Positions 23,431-32,718 of a stretch of 64,000 bases of DNA are shown in pieces (position 1 is the stretch's first letter; each line of letters starts with the position of its first letter). Both the position numbers and the translations under genes were made by a program. Source of the DNA: a virus; IMG/VR virus record IMGVR_UViG_3300032516_000004, positions 113,942 to 177,941 of that record. One strand, 5' to 3'. The notes beneath the pieces are model-generated. The model worked only from the letters and a program-made list of their open reading frames with translations. It was not told the origin of the DNA and searched no databases.

Positions 23431-24860
23431 TGTATAACGTTGTTGTTGATTATGCGTATTCTAGAATAGAACCAAAACTATCTTCTGAAATACTCGTAAA
23501 ATTATCAAATAAACTAAGTTACTATCAAGAAGGCTATCGCTTTATGCGAGCCTTTAAACTCAAGAAGTGGGATGGGAAGACGTACCTATTTAATATGCTG
23601 GACCAATCATTTCGTACGGGTCTTTTATGGCGGGTTTGTAGAATATTAAGTCAGGAGAATGTGGAGCATAAAATTCATGATCTGCGGGTTAAGAAGTCAA
23701 ACATTAAATATTTAGAAAATATAGATGTTGGTGTTAATCCACATGAGTTTCAACTAGAAGCCGCTAAATCTACCATTAATTGTACTCATGGGATAATCGC
23801 GTCACCTACTGGTACTGGTAAAACGGTTGCGATGGCGCTGACTGTTAAGCTTAATAACACGCAAACATTAATTATTGAAAATAGTCGTGTATTATTAGAT
23901 CAAGTCTACGAGTATTTTGATAGTATAATTCCTGGTAAAGTGGGTATTATTGGTGATGGTGATTTTGAATTAAATGATGTGGTGGTGGCCACCTACCAAT
24001 CTCTAGCATCTATTCTTGGGATAGGAAGAAAACAAGAACCAAGCGATAAGGCATCATTATTAAAAGGATGGTTAGATCAAGTTGGTCTTTTGATTGATGA
24101 CGAAGTTCACGAAGCAGATACTGATAGCATGACCGGTATTTGTTCGTTAGTTAAAGCTGATCGGTTTATCGGTACTACTGCTACCCCATATTCTTGGGCA
24201 CATGCTTCTGAAAAGACCGCTAATTTACCACTCGAGCAAAATTTTGGTATTAAATGCTATGATTCTCGAGATATCGTTGACTTTATTAAACTTGGTCTTA
24301 CGGTGCCATTATATATTTTGAGACCGATTGCGCCGTCAGTAGATATATATAAAAATTATTCACCAGAAGATAAATCTGAGGGTGAATTTAGAAATGTGAT
24401 CGATGCACAAGTGATTAATAATCAAGCTCGTATAGAAATGATCGCTGAACGCACGAGACATTATGTTACAAATGGAATGTCAACGTATGTTTATTATAAC
24501 AGGATAGCATTTGGAGAGGCGATCTGCAATGCTACTAGCAATATGGATCCAGTTATGTTACAAGGTAGTACTTCTCGTGATAAAAGACAGAAAATATTTA
24601 AAGACTTAGAAGATAAGAAAAAGTTGCTGGTTGTATCTGACATCGGGAGTTACGGATTAAACATAAAATCTTTAAATACAATAATAGTCGGATACCCACC
24701 GAAAGATGTTCGACAAATTAAAGGTCGTGTGTGTAGAAAAGCAAACGGTAAAGAATACGGTATGGTTGAGGATTTAGTAGATTATGCGCCATATTTGTTT
24801 TATCATAGTGGTTTGCGTGCTAAACAGTACAAAAAAGACAATGACGTCATGTTAGGGTGA
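23430..24860 (+). CDS. SF2 DNA helicase (UvsW-like)
   Basis: The product is 476 residues. An N-terminal domain is followed by the motor: HEFQLEAAK, Walker A ASPTGTGKT (~residue 128), motif II LIDDEVHEA, motif III GTTATP, then C-lobe motifs including LLVVSDIGSYGLN and RQIKGRVCRKANGK. UvsW-type helicases remodel branched DNA at replication forks. TAATG coupling with the gene before. The order SSB, RecA, resolvase, SF2 helicase is a coherent recombination set. Confidence 0.88.
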   Translation: MYNVVVDYAYSRIEPKLSSEILVKLSNKLSYYQEGYRFMRAFKLKKWDGKTYLFNMLDQSFRTGLLWRVCRILSQENVEHKIHDLRVKKSNIKYLENIDVGVNPHEFQLEAAKSTINCTHGIIASPTGTGKTVAMALTVKLNNTQTLIIENSRVLLDQVYEYFDSIIPGKVGIIGDGDFELNDVVVATYQSLASILGIGRKQEPSDKASLLKGWLDQVGLLIDDEVHEADTDSMTGICSLVKADRFIGTTATPYSWAHASEKTANLPLEQNFGIKCYDSRDIVDFIKLGLTVPLYILRPIAPSVDIYKNYSPEDKSEGEFRNVIDAQVINNQARIEMIAERTRHYVTNGMSTYVYYNRIAFGEAICNATSNMDPVMLQGSTSRDKRQKIFKDLEDKKKLLVVSDIGSYGLNIKSLNTIIVGYPPKDVRQIKGRVCRKANGKEYGMVEDLVDYAPYLFYHSGLRAKQYKKDNDVMLG

Positions 24861-24863
24861 TTT

Positions 24864-25436
24864 ATGGGTATGTACACAAGCATAATTGTTGGTGGTAAAG
24901 AGTACCAAATCAAATGTGGGTATGATGATGGCGACCGATATGGAATTGGTGATACTGTAGATTGGAAAATTTGGCCAGATCAACCAGGTGAAGGTAAATT
25001 ATTGGATGGTGTGTATGATGGGTGTTGTTACCCGGATGAAGATAAGTGGGTAATTATCAAGGATCATAAAGTCTTTCGTACATTTCCTAAAGTAAATGCT
25101 GGTATTCCGGTATCGTGTGATGATTTGGAAATCGCCTACAGTATTGTTGAATACGACCGTGAATGGTGGACTGATAGGGCCTGGATACGTGAGGATATTA
25201 AAAGTGCTAGAAGTGATATCAAGTACCTTAAATGGAAATTAGAAGACAACAAAAAGACACTAAGATTTTTAAGATCCATTGCTCGTTTACCGGAAGAACA
25301 AATTAAATCACGTCGTAAGGAATTTAATCAAAAACGTATGTCTAAAATACTGGCTAAACCTATTATTAAAATGTTGAATTATAAGGGTTTTGTTAGAAAG
25401 ATATTTAAGGTCAAGAAATTGAAGAGCGAGAAATGA
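24864..25436 (+). CDS. hypothetical protein, 190 residues
   Basis: The N-terminal half is beta-rich and Gly/Trp-containing (DDGDRYGIGDTVDWKIWPD). The C-terminal half is a strongly basic helical region (KWKLEDNKKTLRFLRS), suggesting nucleic-acid contact. No family recognised. Confidence 0.6.
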   Translation: MGMYTSIIVGGKEYQIKCGYDDGDRYGIGDTVDWKIWPDQPGEGKLLDGVYDGCCYPDEDKWVIIKDHKVFRTFPKVNAGIPVSCDDLEIAYSIVEYDREWWTDRAWIREDIKSARSDIKYLKWKLEDNKKTLRFLRSIARLPEEQIKSRRKEFNQKRMSKILAKPIIKMLNYKGFVRKIFKVKKLKSEK

Positions 25437-25591
25437 AATATCTGATATTAAGTTTTGGTTTGTTTATTTTTGCGTGTGATGACTGTTTGGAGAAATGTAA
25501 GCCGTTGTTTAGATGTGATGATGTTGATTATGGTTGCCAGTCTTTAGCAATTGACTGTATGGTTAAATGTGAGAAAAACCATGAAAGTTAG
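25433..25591 (+). CDS. small Cys-rich lipoprotein, 52 residues
   Basis: ATGA overlap with the gene before. A signal peptide MKYLILSFGLFIFAC ends in a lipobox-like IFAC, and the mature part has six further Cys (DDCLEKCKPLFRCDD). It would be anchored to a membrane facing the periplasm or outside. Possible roles include superinfection exclusion, not shown. Confidence 0.6.
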   Translation: MKYLILSFGLFIFACDDCLEKCKPLFRCDDVDYGCQSLAIDCMVKCEKNHES

Positions 25592-25832
25592 AGACTTAAT
25601 AGATAGGTTGAATTATTTGGCTAATAATGGGTTTGGCAATGTGGATGTGGGCCTCATATTTCACAATACTGTTCATAATATAGACCAGATTCTAGTAGGC
25701 ACTAATGATGATAGTGTTGAGGATGTTGTTGGTTTGAATCCACAACAAGCAAAGGTTATATATATGACCCGTGACATGAAACCAACATATTTTATGTATC
25801 AAACCAATAAATGGAAGAGAATAGATGAATGA
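25581..25832 (+). CDS. hypothetical protein, 83 residues
   Basis: I chose the ATG at 25581 (MKVRDLIDRLNYLANNGFG), within the lipoprotein 3' end. The sequence shows the pattern of small phage proteins beginning with a KVRDLI-x-x-L helix followed by strands (NVDVGLIF). Function unknown. Confidence 0.6.
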   Translation: MKVRDLIDRLNYLANNGFGNVDVGLIFHNTVHNIDQILVGTNDDSVEDVVGLNPQQAKVIYMTRDMKPTYFMYQTNKWKRIDE

Positions 25833-26268
25833 ATTAGAGTACAAAATGACAGGTGGTATGATTCGACCAACCTTCCAGCACATTTATATGCAATTAGCAC
25901 ATGCTTTAGCCGCTAGATCTACATGTTCCCGTTTACAGGTTGGTGCTGTAATTACTAGTGTTGATTTTCGTAAAGTTCTTTCTATAGGTTATAATGGGAA
26001 TGCTACAGGTTTTTCTAACAAATGCGACCGTGAAGACCCAGGTAATTGTGGTTGTCTACACGCAGAAGACAATGCAGTAATAAACTGTGATGCTCCTAGA
26101 TTCATGGAAAAGATAGTGTTTGTGACACATATGCCGTGTGTTATGTGTGCTAAAAGACTAATAAATCTGGGTAATGTAAGGGCTGTGTATTATGCTCAAG
26201 ATTATAGGGTTACTGATTCAATCGAGATGTTAGAAAAGTCTAGAATTAGCACAATAAAGTTGAAGTGA
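25825..26268 (+). CDS. dcd: deoxycytidylate deaminase
   Basis: The product is 147 residues of the cytidine/deoxycytidylate deaminase family. HAEDNAV (zinc His and proton-shuttle Glu) and PCVMCAKRL (two zinc Cys) are intact, with ARSTCSRLQVGAVI and GYNGNATGF before them. It converts dCMP to dUMP, feeding the ThyX at 37728. The start overlaps the previous gene by 8 bases. The gene symbol is tentative. Confidence 0.9.
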   Translation: MNELEYKMTGGMIRPTFQHIYMQLAHALAARSTCSRLQVGAVITSVDFRKVLSIGYNGNATGFSNKCDREDPGNCGCLHAEDNAVINCDAPRFMEKIVFVTHMPCVMCAKRLINLGNVRAVYYAQDYRVTDSIEMLEKSRISTIKLK

Positions 26269-26271
26269 GCC

Positions 26272-26661
26272 ATGGGTTTATATGACAGAATTAAAGATAC
26301 GATTAACAAGCTTAAACCAACGCTGGCTGTTCAGCCTGCCCTGCGGCCTATTAAAGAACCAATTGATATAGAAGAACCAGAAGTTCCAGAACCCATAAGA
26401 AAAGCTAGTTATATTAATGAGGCCAGCATTGTTTATGCTATTCGACAGGCGGCGCGTCACAGGTTACTGGTGCAGGTGTATTATAATTTGGTCTGGCGGT
26501 ATGTAGAGCCATATTCCATGCGCATGGGTAAATATGGTACATTATTTTATGGACACGATCTTACAAGGAATAATACTCGTTCGTTTTATATTCATAAGAT
26601 AGTGGAACTTAAGGGTACAGACATTCCATTTAATCCTAGATGGTTTATAGAAATTCAATGA
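26272..26661 (+). CDS. WYL-like domain protein, 129 residues
   Basis: After a Pro-rich N-terminus (PTLAVQPALRPIKEPID) comes a pattern close to the WYL fold: IVYAIRQAARHRLLVQVYY, WRYVEPYSMR, then a strand with FYGHDL and RSFYIHKIVEL. WYL domains often sense nucleotide ligands or single-stranded DNA and regulate partners. No HTH is present. The homing endonuclease starts on its stop codon. Confidence 0.6.
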   Translation: MGLYDRIKDTINKLKPTLAVQPALRPIKEPIDIEEPEVPEPIRKASYINEASIVYAIRQAARHRLLVQVYYNLVWRYVEPYSMRMGKYGTLFYGHDLTRNNTRSFYIHKIVELKGTDIPFNPRWFIEIQ

Positions 26662-28265
26662 AAATAGTGGACGATCAGATAAGAAAAGATTGTGCAATTG
26701 GTATGCTGGTATGTGAAATGGCCAAAAAATATGACGTTAGTATACGTAGTATTCGTATTTACATAAAAACACACAGTATTAACTATATAATGGATAAAAA
26801 TAGACATAGAGCATATTTATCTACTAAATTAAAAGAAAAATGGACCGACCCCAAATTTAGAGAAAGAGCTACTAACGCCGCTATTGAGACTTGTAAAAGT
26901 AAACAATATAAAGATAATGTGTCATTAGCAACTAAAAAAGCAATGGATACTCCAGAGATTAAAGCTAAACTGTCAAGAGCTTCAAAAGACAAATGGAATA
27001 ACCCAGAATATAGAAATAATTTAATGGCATTATATTCTACTGAAGAGTATAAAAATAAATTATCATCTATATCTATGGAAAGATGGAAAGATCCTGGTAG
27101 AAGACATAAAATATCGGTCGCTATTAAGAAAAGATGGAGCGATCTGGGGTATAGGCAAAAATCGTCAGAATCTTCAGCTATTAGACAGAACACGACAAGT
27201 CATAAATTAAAAATGTCCGATATATCTAAAGATGTATGGAAGAATCCAAACCATCGATTGAAAATGAGGAATATATGGATCAGTGATGAATATAAACAGA
27301 AAAAATCAAAAATAGCTCGAGGTCTATGGGAAGATGATGAATATAGAAACAAACTAGCGGTTGCCCAAAGAACAAATAAAAAATCGCTAACCAAACCACA
27401 CAATAAGGTCATAACGATACTGGACGCATTAAATGTTCAATATGAAGTTGAGTATGTTATTGGTCCTTGGACTTTTGATGTTTTTATACCAACACATAAT
27501 ATATTAATTGAGGTTCAAGGTAACTATTGGCATAGCTTTAAGGATCAGATTAGAAGAGACAACAGCAAATTGTCTTATATATCTAAGTATTTTCCTCAGT
27601 ATAAATTAAAATATATATGGGAACATGAATGTTTTACTGATAGACAAGTAGAAAGTAAATTAAAATATTGGCTTGGCATTACTTTACAAGAAGTGAAGGA
27701 ATTTAATTTTAACGATCTCGTCATAAAAACACCCAATATTAAAGAAGCAGATGACTTTCTATATAACTGGCACTATATGTATCGTGGAACACATGGTATA
27801 GATTATGGTGGGTATATTAATGGTCAATTAATAGTATTGGCTAGATTCACCTCGCCGCATAGAAAAGAAGTCGCAACATCATTAGGGTATTCTCATAAAA
27901 ATGTATTAGAACTGTCTAGGTTGTGTGTACACCCGCAATTTCAAAAGAAAAATTTGCTTAGTTGGTTTCTATCTAAAATTAAAAATCTAATTAATGTAAA
28001 AATTAAATGTCTTGTATCATTTGCTGATACTACATACGGACATACAGGAGCTGTATATAAAGCAAGTAATTGGGAATTGCATTCGATGGTAAGGCCAGAC
28101 TATTATTATGTATCACCAGATGGGTGGGTAATGCATAAAAAGACCCTGTGGAATCGTGCTAGTAGTTTAAGTATGAAAGAATTAGAATATGCAAATAAAA
28201 TTGGGTATATTAAAGTTTTGGGGAAAGAAAAGCTAAAATTTATATACAGATTTTATAGAGATTAA
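26658..28265 (+). CDS. homing-type endonuclease: HTH, tryptophan repeats, Vsr-like nuclease and Mom-like domain (paralogue of 3259-4680)
   Basis: The product is 535 residues starting at an ATGA overlap with the WYL gene. An HTH (CEMAKKYDVSIRSIR) is followed by about eight repeats (KWNNPEYRNNL, RWKDPGRRHKI, LWEDDEYRNKL), a Vsr-like nuclease core (WTFDVFIPTH, LIEVQGNYWHS, YIWEHECF) and a Mom-like domain (ELSRLCVHPQFQKKNLLSWF, SFADTTYGHTGAVYKASNW). It is clearly homologous to 3259-4680 over its length but has more repeats. It is more AT-rich than its operon, consistent with homing insertion. Confidence 0.78.
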   Translation: MKIVDDQIRKDCAIGMLVCEMAKKYDVSIRSIRIYIKTHSINYIMDKNRHRAYLSTKLKEKWTDPKFRERATNAAIETCKSKQYKDNVSLATKKAMDTPEIKAKLSRASKDKWNNPEYRNNLMALYSTEEYKNKLSSISMERWKDPGRRHKISVAIKKRWSDLGYRQKSSESSAIRQNTTSHKLKMSDISKDVWKNPNHRLKMRNIWISDEYKQKKSKIARGLWEDDEYRNKLAVAQRTNKKSLTKPHNKVITILDALNVQYEVEYVIGPWTFDVFIPTHNILIEVQGNYWHSFKDQIRRDNSKLSYISKYFPQYKLKYIWEHECFTDRQVESKLKYWLGITLQEVKEFNFNDLVIKTPNIKEADDFLYNWHYMYRGTHGIDYGGYINGQLIVLARFTSPHRKEVATSLGYSHKNVLELSRLCVHPQFQKKNLLSWFLSKIKNLINVKIKCLVSFADTTYGHTGAVYKASNWELHSMVRPDYYYVSPDGWVMHKKTLWNRASSLSMKELEYANKIGYIKVLGKEKLKFIYRFYRD

Positions 28266-28298
28266 CTAATTATAACTGGCATACTATAGGATAATATC

Positions 28299-28565
28299 AT
28301 GGCCGTTTTTCATGTAGATCAAAGAATACACAAATTAGTTCAACAGTATTGTAAGAACAATGGGTTTCAAATAAAACAATGGGTAATAGCTGCCTTAGAG
28401 AAAGCAATGTACGATGGTGTTGGATATGTAGAAGGAAATATGAAGATCAATCCATCCAAGAAAATGAGATTGGACAAGGTTGTTCAGAAACAGCTGGTTG
28501 ATAACACACCCGCACCATCAGACGATGATCTGTGGTTTAAGCCGCCATTTTGGGCTAAGAACTAA
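28299..28565 (+). CDS. hypothetical protein, 88 residues, ribbon-helix-helix-like N-terminus
   Basis: VDQRIHKLVQQYCKNNGFQ followed by IKQWVIAALEKAM has the strand-helix-helix spacing of RHH-type proteins. The C-terminal tail ends LWFKPPFWAKN. AGGATAATATC precedes the ATG. A regulatory role is possible, unproven. Confidence 0.55.
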   Translation: MAVFHVDQRIHKLVQQYCKNNGFQIKQWVIAALEKAMYDGVGYVEGNMKINPSKKMRLDKVVQKQLVDNTPAPSDDDLWFKPPFWAKN

Positions 28566-29356
28566 TGGGCGGCTGGTTAAACCACCCAACACTTAAGGTT
28601 GTAATGAGTCGAGAAGCACGACAGCTACGTGATGCTGTCGTGGATAAATCCATAGAGTGCGGTACTAGTGGCATGCTGCCAGCAGACATGAAAAAATTTA
28701 TTGACACGTTCATGGCGGCATATAACCCAATGGTTTGGGAATGTCCTGTAATGTACGCACATGTTTCTGAGATCTGGAATGCGTTTCTACGTATGACATC
28801 TGCCGCATATAAGGACCAACAAAAAGCGGGTCGAGAGACTAGAGGTAATGTGACGGGGATACGCAGGAAGGACATAGATTGGCTTTCTATAATAATATCG
28901 TTTCCAGATACGTGGTGGATGTCGTCTGTTCAAGAAAAACGTAAAGGAAGTATTGCTCTGTGTAACCTTGATGGGGTTCTGAAACCATTCGAAGATATGT
29001 ATCGATTATATACTAACTGGTTAATAGCTGACTTTAGCGTTAAGACCTTGTTTGGAATATTTGATGTATCTAAGAGGTATTCTATTGAAATAGTCAAAGA
29101 GTGTATGGATGCAGTAGATAATGTTCGTAATAGGTCATTTGAATATTTAATGGCCATTATTGATAGAGAATTTGCGGCTAGACAGATTGAAATGATGCAG
29201 AATAAAGAGTTACTAGATAAGTCGAAAGACATATTAAATGCTGTAATAGATATGGCACGTAGTAAGTCTGAACATATAGATTGGGAGTTTATTGAGAAAG
29301 ACACCAGCACTATTAAAGAAAATGAAGATGAGTTTGATAAAATCAAATTAACATGA
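28565..29356 (+). CDS. hypothetical protein upstream of primase-helicase, 263 residues
   Basis: The product is mostly helical, with the Trp-rich middle WLSIIISFPDTWWMSS and an acidic C-terminus. It is coupled to the RHH-like gene (TAATG) and overlaps the primase-helicase start by 4 bases. A helicase loader or primase accessory is a guess from position alone. Confidence 0.6.
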   Translation: MGGWLNHPTLKVVMSREARQLRDAVVDKSIECGTSGMLPADMKKFIDTFMAAYNPMVWECPVMYAHVSEIWNAFLRMTSAAYKDQQKAGRETRGNVTGIRRKDIDWLSIIISFPDTWWMSSVQEKRKGSIALCNLDGVLKPFEDMYRLYTNWLIADFSVKTLFGIFDVSKRYSIEIVKECMDAVDNVRNRSFEYLMAIIDREFAARQIEMMQNKELLDKSKDILNAVIDMARSKSEHIDWEFIEKDTSTIKENEDEFDKIKLT

Positions 29357-31995
29357 AAAAATTAGCTAATGCAACCGCCGCTAAAGAATATCTACGTGAG
29401 CGAGTTGATATATTACAGCTCATAAGAGAAGATGTCGGGGATAAAGAATGGAAACAAGAGGGTAGTGATGTATGGGTAACTACGTCACCGTTTAGAGAAG
29501 AATCACACCCATCGTTTAAGGTTAGTCTTAGGACAAAGAAATTTAAAGATTGGGGTGGTGAGCAACATAGTGGAGATATTTTCGCGTGGGTAATGCTTAA
29601 TCAGTGTTATAGATTTGAAGAATCAATTATATATCTAGCTGATCGGTTTAAAATAGATATTACTCAGTTTCTTAGAGACCCAACACCAGAAGAGGTGCAG
29701 CAATATCGATATAAACAGATTAATACCATAGCAGCTGATTTTATGCAGCAGCTTCTTAGAGAAAACGCTGTAATTCGTGATAATTATCTGTCTCGATCTG
29801 GATTTACTTGGGATCAAATTGTACCGTATCAGATAGGGTATAGCCCGACTAAAGACCTATTAATTAGTCATGTTAGCGGCAAAATTCGTCTTACAGAAGA
29901 CGATGTATATAAATTAGAATTTAATAGAGATGATGTGTTTACGGATGCTTTAGTATATCCGGTTCACAATCATTCTGGTGAGGTTGTATACTTTAGATCT
30001 CAAAAGCTGAATCCACCAGGCTCACCGCGTATTGGGTGTAGATCAACTCACCCGCTATTTGATTTAAGCATATTATATGGTTTTCATGAGGCTAAAAAGG
30101 ACATTCGTAAAAATAACGGTAGATTGGTTATAGTTGAAGGAGAACGAGACGCGATTGCCCTAAGAGCAGCTGCCGTTATGGGTAGTGAACTATCTGACAA
30201 ACAAATAACTGAACTTAATAAATATAAAGTCACACAGTTAGTTATCTGTTATGATGGTGATGAGACTGGTTGGAAGAAAACGCTAAAGATGATTAGCGCC
30301 CCGCAGGATCATGGGAATATGCTGGTCCTAGTGGCGCGTCCAGATGCCGATAAAGATCCACACGATGTGTGGAAAGAAGGTGGTGACGAAGCAGTATATA
30401 GAATGCTAAGTAAGGCGGTCTTACCTATCGAGCATTATATTACCACTACATTTGGTGATCCTGGAACACTTAGTCTTGCTGAAAAATATAAGTTGCTTAG
30501 CACATTAAAGGAATATCTTAACCAGATTTCGGGTGTACGTCTTGATATGGTGGCTGCTTATCTAGCCAAAATGTTAGAGAGTACGCAGGCTAGTGTTCTC
30601 GATTATGTTTCAGAAATTAAAGCGAGTTACAGTCAATTATTTAATTTAGAGGCTGAACGAACGTTAATTCATTATGTGGTCAGTAATTCGGTGTCGTATA
30701 ATGCGGCTGTTGCAGCTAGTATTAGGAAGGAAGCATTTACATTATCAGGATATCAAAAATTATTTGAAGCATGTGGTTTTGCGTATAAGAAATTTGCTGA
30801 TAAGTATACAACACAGGCTGTTCTTGATGAAGCGATGGCCTACTTTGCCGCACCAGACTTACCGGTCATATTACAAACAGTCATGGAGGGTGAATACAAA
30901 TACACTGAAGGCGCAGCAGTAGACATAGTTCTTGATATGTGGAGGCGTAGAAGGGCATCAGAACAGGCAAAACGACTAATATTGTCGTCGCGTGACCTAG
31001 CGGCCTCATTTGTTGAGATAGTTAATGAACATAGAAGAACATTGGTTGATGCCGTTTCTAGTAGTCGCCCACAAGCTAGAACTCCAAGAGAACTGGCCAA
31101 TGAATTTTGGGATACACTTAAAGATAGACAACAAGCTGGTGGTAATTTAATAATTGGCTATGATTTTTATTCGTTACCGTCAATTAATCTTATTCTCGGT
31201 GGCGTACAAAACGGGCACTATACTGTGGTTGCTGGCGATACAGGATCTGGTAAATCTGCTTTTGGTATGAATGCTGTGAAATGCGTTGCTATTGATGCTG
31301 GTGTGCCAACACTATGGATTGGTCAAGAGATGCAAAGCGTTGAGAATACTCAACGTCTTATTTCGATAATGACCGGTATACACAATAGCAGGATTCAATC
31401 TGGTGGTATTACCCAAGCACAAGCAAAAATAGTTGCAGAGGCAAAAGAGAAGATTGCTAGTTCAGGGTATTATTTTGCTAAGCCACGTGATGGAACGATT
31501 GACGAAATATTAGCTATTATAGATGAATATCGATTTAAGTATGGGATCAAAGTAGTGTTTTGGGATTATATTCAACTTGTATCACAGTCGTCCTATCAAA
31601 ATAAGGTGGCACGAGAACAAGTAATTGGTAATGCATCTAAGATAATTAAAAATCGAGTTACTGAGGATATGGGGCTTGCAGCGATTATTATCGCGCAACA
31701 AAATCGCGATTTAAATAACAATGCTAAAACGACACAGCGTATTGGTGGTTCTTATCAGATTGCACAAGATTGTGATAATTTTATTGAGATCATGACTAAA
31801 ACAAAGAAACAACTGATTGAAGATGGTGCCCATAATGGTAATCGATATATAAAAGTTGGTAAACGTCGTGGGGGCATTTCTGATTACATGGTGCATGCGT
31901 TTTTGGATACTGATGAACGTAGCGCATCACTTAGATTAATAGAGATGACTAAACCGAGTGAACAGGCAGAATTATACGCTAGACTATCAACATGA
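29353..31995 (+). CDS. primase-helicase fusion (DnaG-type TOPRIM plus DnaB-type helicase)
   Basis: The product is 880 residues. The N-terminal ~90 residues align with the DnaG zinc domain, but the Cys/His ligands are replaced (SPFREESHPSF, KDWGGEQHSGD). The TOPRIM catalytic Glu is in VIVEGERDAIA (~residue 260) and the acidic pair in CYDGDETGWKK. After a helical linker, the RecA-like helicase has Walker A GDTGSGKSAFG (~residue 627), WIGQEMQS, VVFWDYIQLVS and AAIIIAQQNRD. It makes primers and unwinds at the fork, like phage gp4-type proteins. Confidence 0.92.
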   Translation: MKKLANATAAKEYLRERVDILQLIREDVGDKEWKQEGSDVWVTTSPFREESHPSFKVSLRTKKFKDWGGEQHSGDIFAWVMLNQCYRFEESIIYLADRFKIDITQFLRDPTPEEVQQYRYKQINTIAADFMQQLLRENAVIRDNYLSRSGFTWDQIVPYQIGYSPTKDLLISHVSGKIRLTEDDVYKLEFNRDDVFTDALVYPVHNHSGEVVYFRSQKLNPPGSPRIGCRSTHPLFDLSILYGFHEAKKDIRKNNGRLVIVEGERDAIALRAAAVMGSELSDKQITELNKYKVTQLVICYDGDETGWKKTLKMISAPQDHGNMLVLVARPDADKDPHDVWKEGGDEAVYRMLSKAVLPIEHYITTTFGDPGTLSLAEKYKLLSTLKEYLNQISGVRLDMVAAYLAKMLESTQASVLDYVSEIKASYSQLFNLEAERTLIHYVVSNSVSYNAAVAASIRKEAFTLSGYQKLFEACGFAYKKFADKYTTQAVLDEAMAYFAAPDLPVILQTVMEGEYKYTEGAAVDIVLDMWRRRRASEQAKRLILSSRDLAASFVEIVNEHRRTLVDAVSSSRPQARTPRELANEFWDTLKDRQQAGGNLIIGYDFYSLPSINLILGGVQNGHYTVVAGDTGSGKSAFGMNAVKCVAIDAGVPTLWIGQEMQSVENTQRLISIMTGIHNSRIQSGGITQAQAKIVAEAKEKIASSGYYFAKPRDGTIDEILAIIDEYRFKYGIKVVFWDYIQLVSQSSYQNKVAREQVIGNASKIIKNRVTEDMGLAAIIIAQQNRDLNNNAKTTQRIGGSYQIAQDCDNFIEIMTKTKKQLIEDGAHNGNRYIKVGKRRGGISDYMVHAFLDTDERSASLRLIEMTKPSEQAELYARLST

Positions 31996-32117
31996 CAATA
32001 AATGAAGCATTATTTGAGTTTTGGGATCATAAGAACATTGTGGTATTTACGTTCTTGCTCTTACTTGGTGTGACGGTTGTTGCAGCAATAATTAAAGAAT
32101 ATACAAAAAACGAGTAA
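31992..32117 (+). CDS. 41-residue single-pass membrane protein
   Basis: ATGA overlap with the primase-helicase stop. The product has one membrane segment (VVFTFLLLLGVTVVAAII) followed by a basic/acidic tail (KEYTKNE). Function unknown. Confidence 0.6.
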   Translation: MTINEALFEFWDHKNIVVFTFLLLLGVTVVAAIIKEYTKNE

Positions 32118-32121
32118 TTAA

Positions 32122-32718
32122 ATGGTGAGATATCAAAACTTATTAAAACCTCTTAGTGGTCGTTGTGTGTGGGTATTCGGTCTACCATGCTCTGGTAAGA
32201 GTACTGTAATTCAAGCACTGATCGACTCGAGTAGAGAAATTTTGGCTAGAATTAGTAGTGGTGATATAGCCCGCAGATTATCCACAACCGTAGAAACTCA
32301 ACATATGGCTGAAGGTAATTTGTTTCCACACGAACAACCTTTACGTGAGGAAATATTAAATACCATTAATAAGCGTAAAGCTTCGGGTAGCGAAATTGTA
32401 TTTATTGATGGATTTCCAAGAACTCCAGAACAAGTAAAATGGTGTGCAGATAATCAGTTGGCGGGAACTATCATGGAGGGGTGCTTCGTTCAAATATTTT
32501 CTGATGGTGACACGTTGGTTACACGTGCCAAGCATCGTATGAGGGATGATCAGGATAAATTTGAAGCGCTAATAAAAAAGATTAATACACAACAACAATT
32601 GATTTATAAGTTAGACAAAACACTGCTAGAATATGGGTTTCCGTATTATACTGTTGTAAATCAAGACATTACATTAGCAGTTAAACAGCTAGCTAAATTT
32701 GTGGGGCTTAAGAAATGA
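32122..32718 (+). CDS. adenylate-kinase-like nucleotide kinase
   Basis: The product is 198 residues. P-loop WVFGLPCSGKST (residues 17-28), the NMP-binding region SSGDIARRLS, and IDGFPRTPEQ, a hallmark of adenylate kinases. A long lid and CxxC zinc motif are absent. It probably phosphorylates a (deoxy)nucleoside monophosphate. In this phage dZMP, dAMP or dTMP are all candidates; the substrate cannot be read from sequence. Confidence 0.8.
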   Translation: MVRYQNLLKPLSGRCVWVFGLPCSGKSTVIQALIDSSREILARISSGDIARRLSTTVETQHMAEGNLFPHEQPLREEILNTINKRKASGSEIVFIDGFPRTPEQVKWCADNQLAGTIMEGCFVQIFSDGDTLVTRAKHRMRDDQDKFEALIKKINTQQQLIYKLDKTLLEYGFPYYTVVNQDITLAVKQLAKFVGLKK

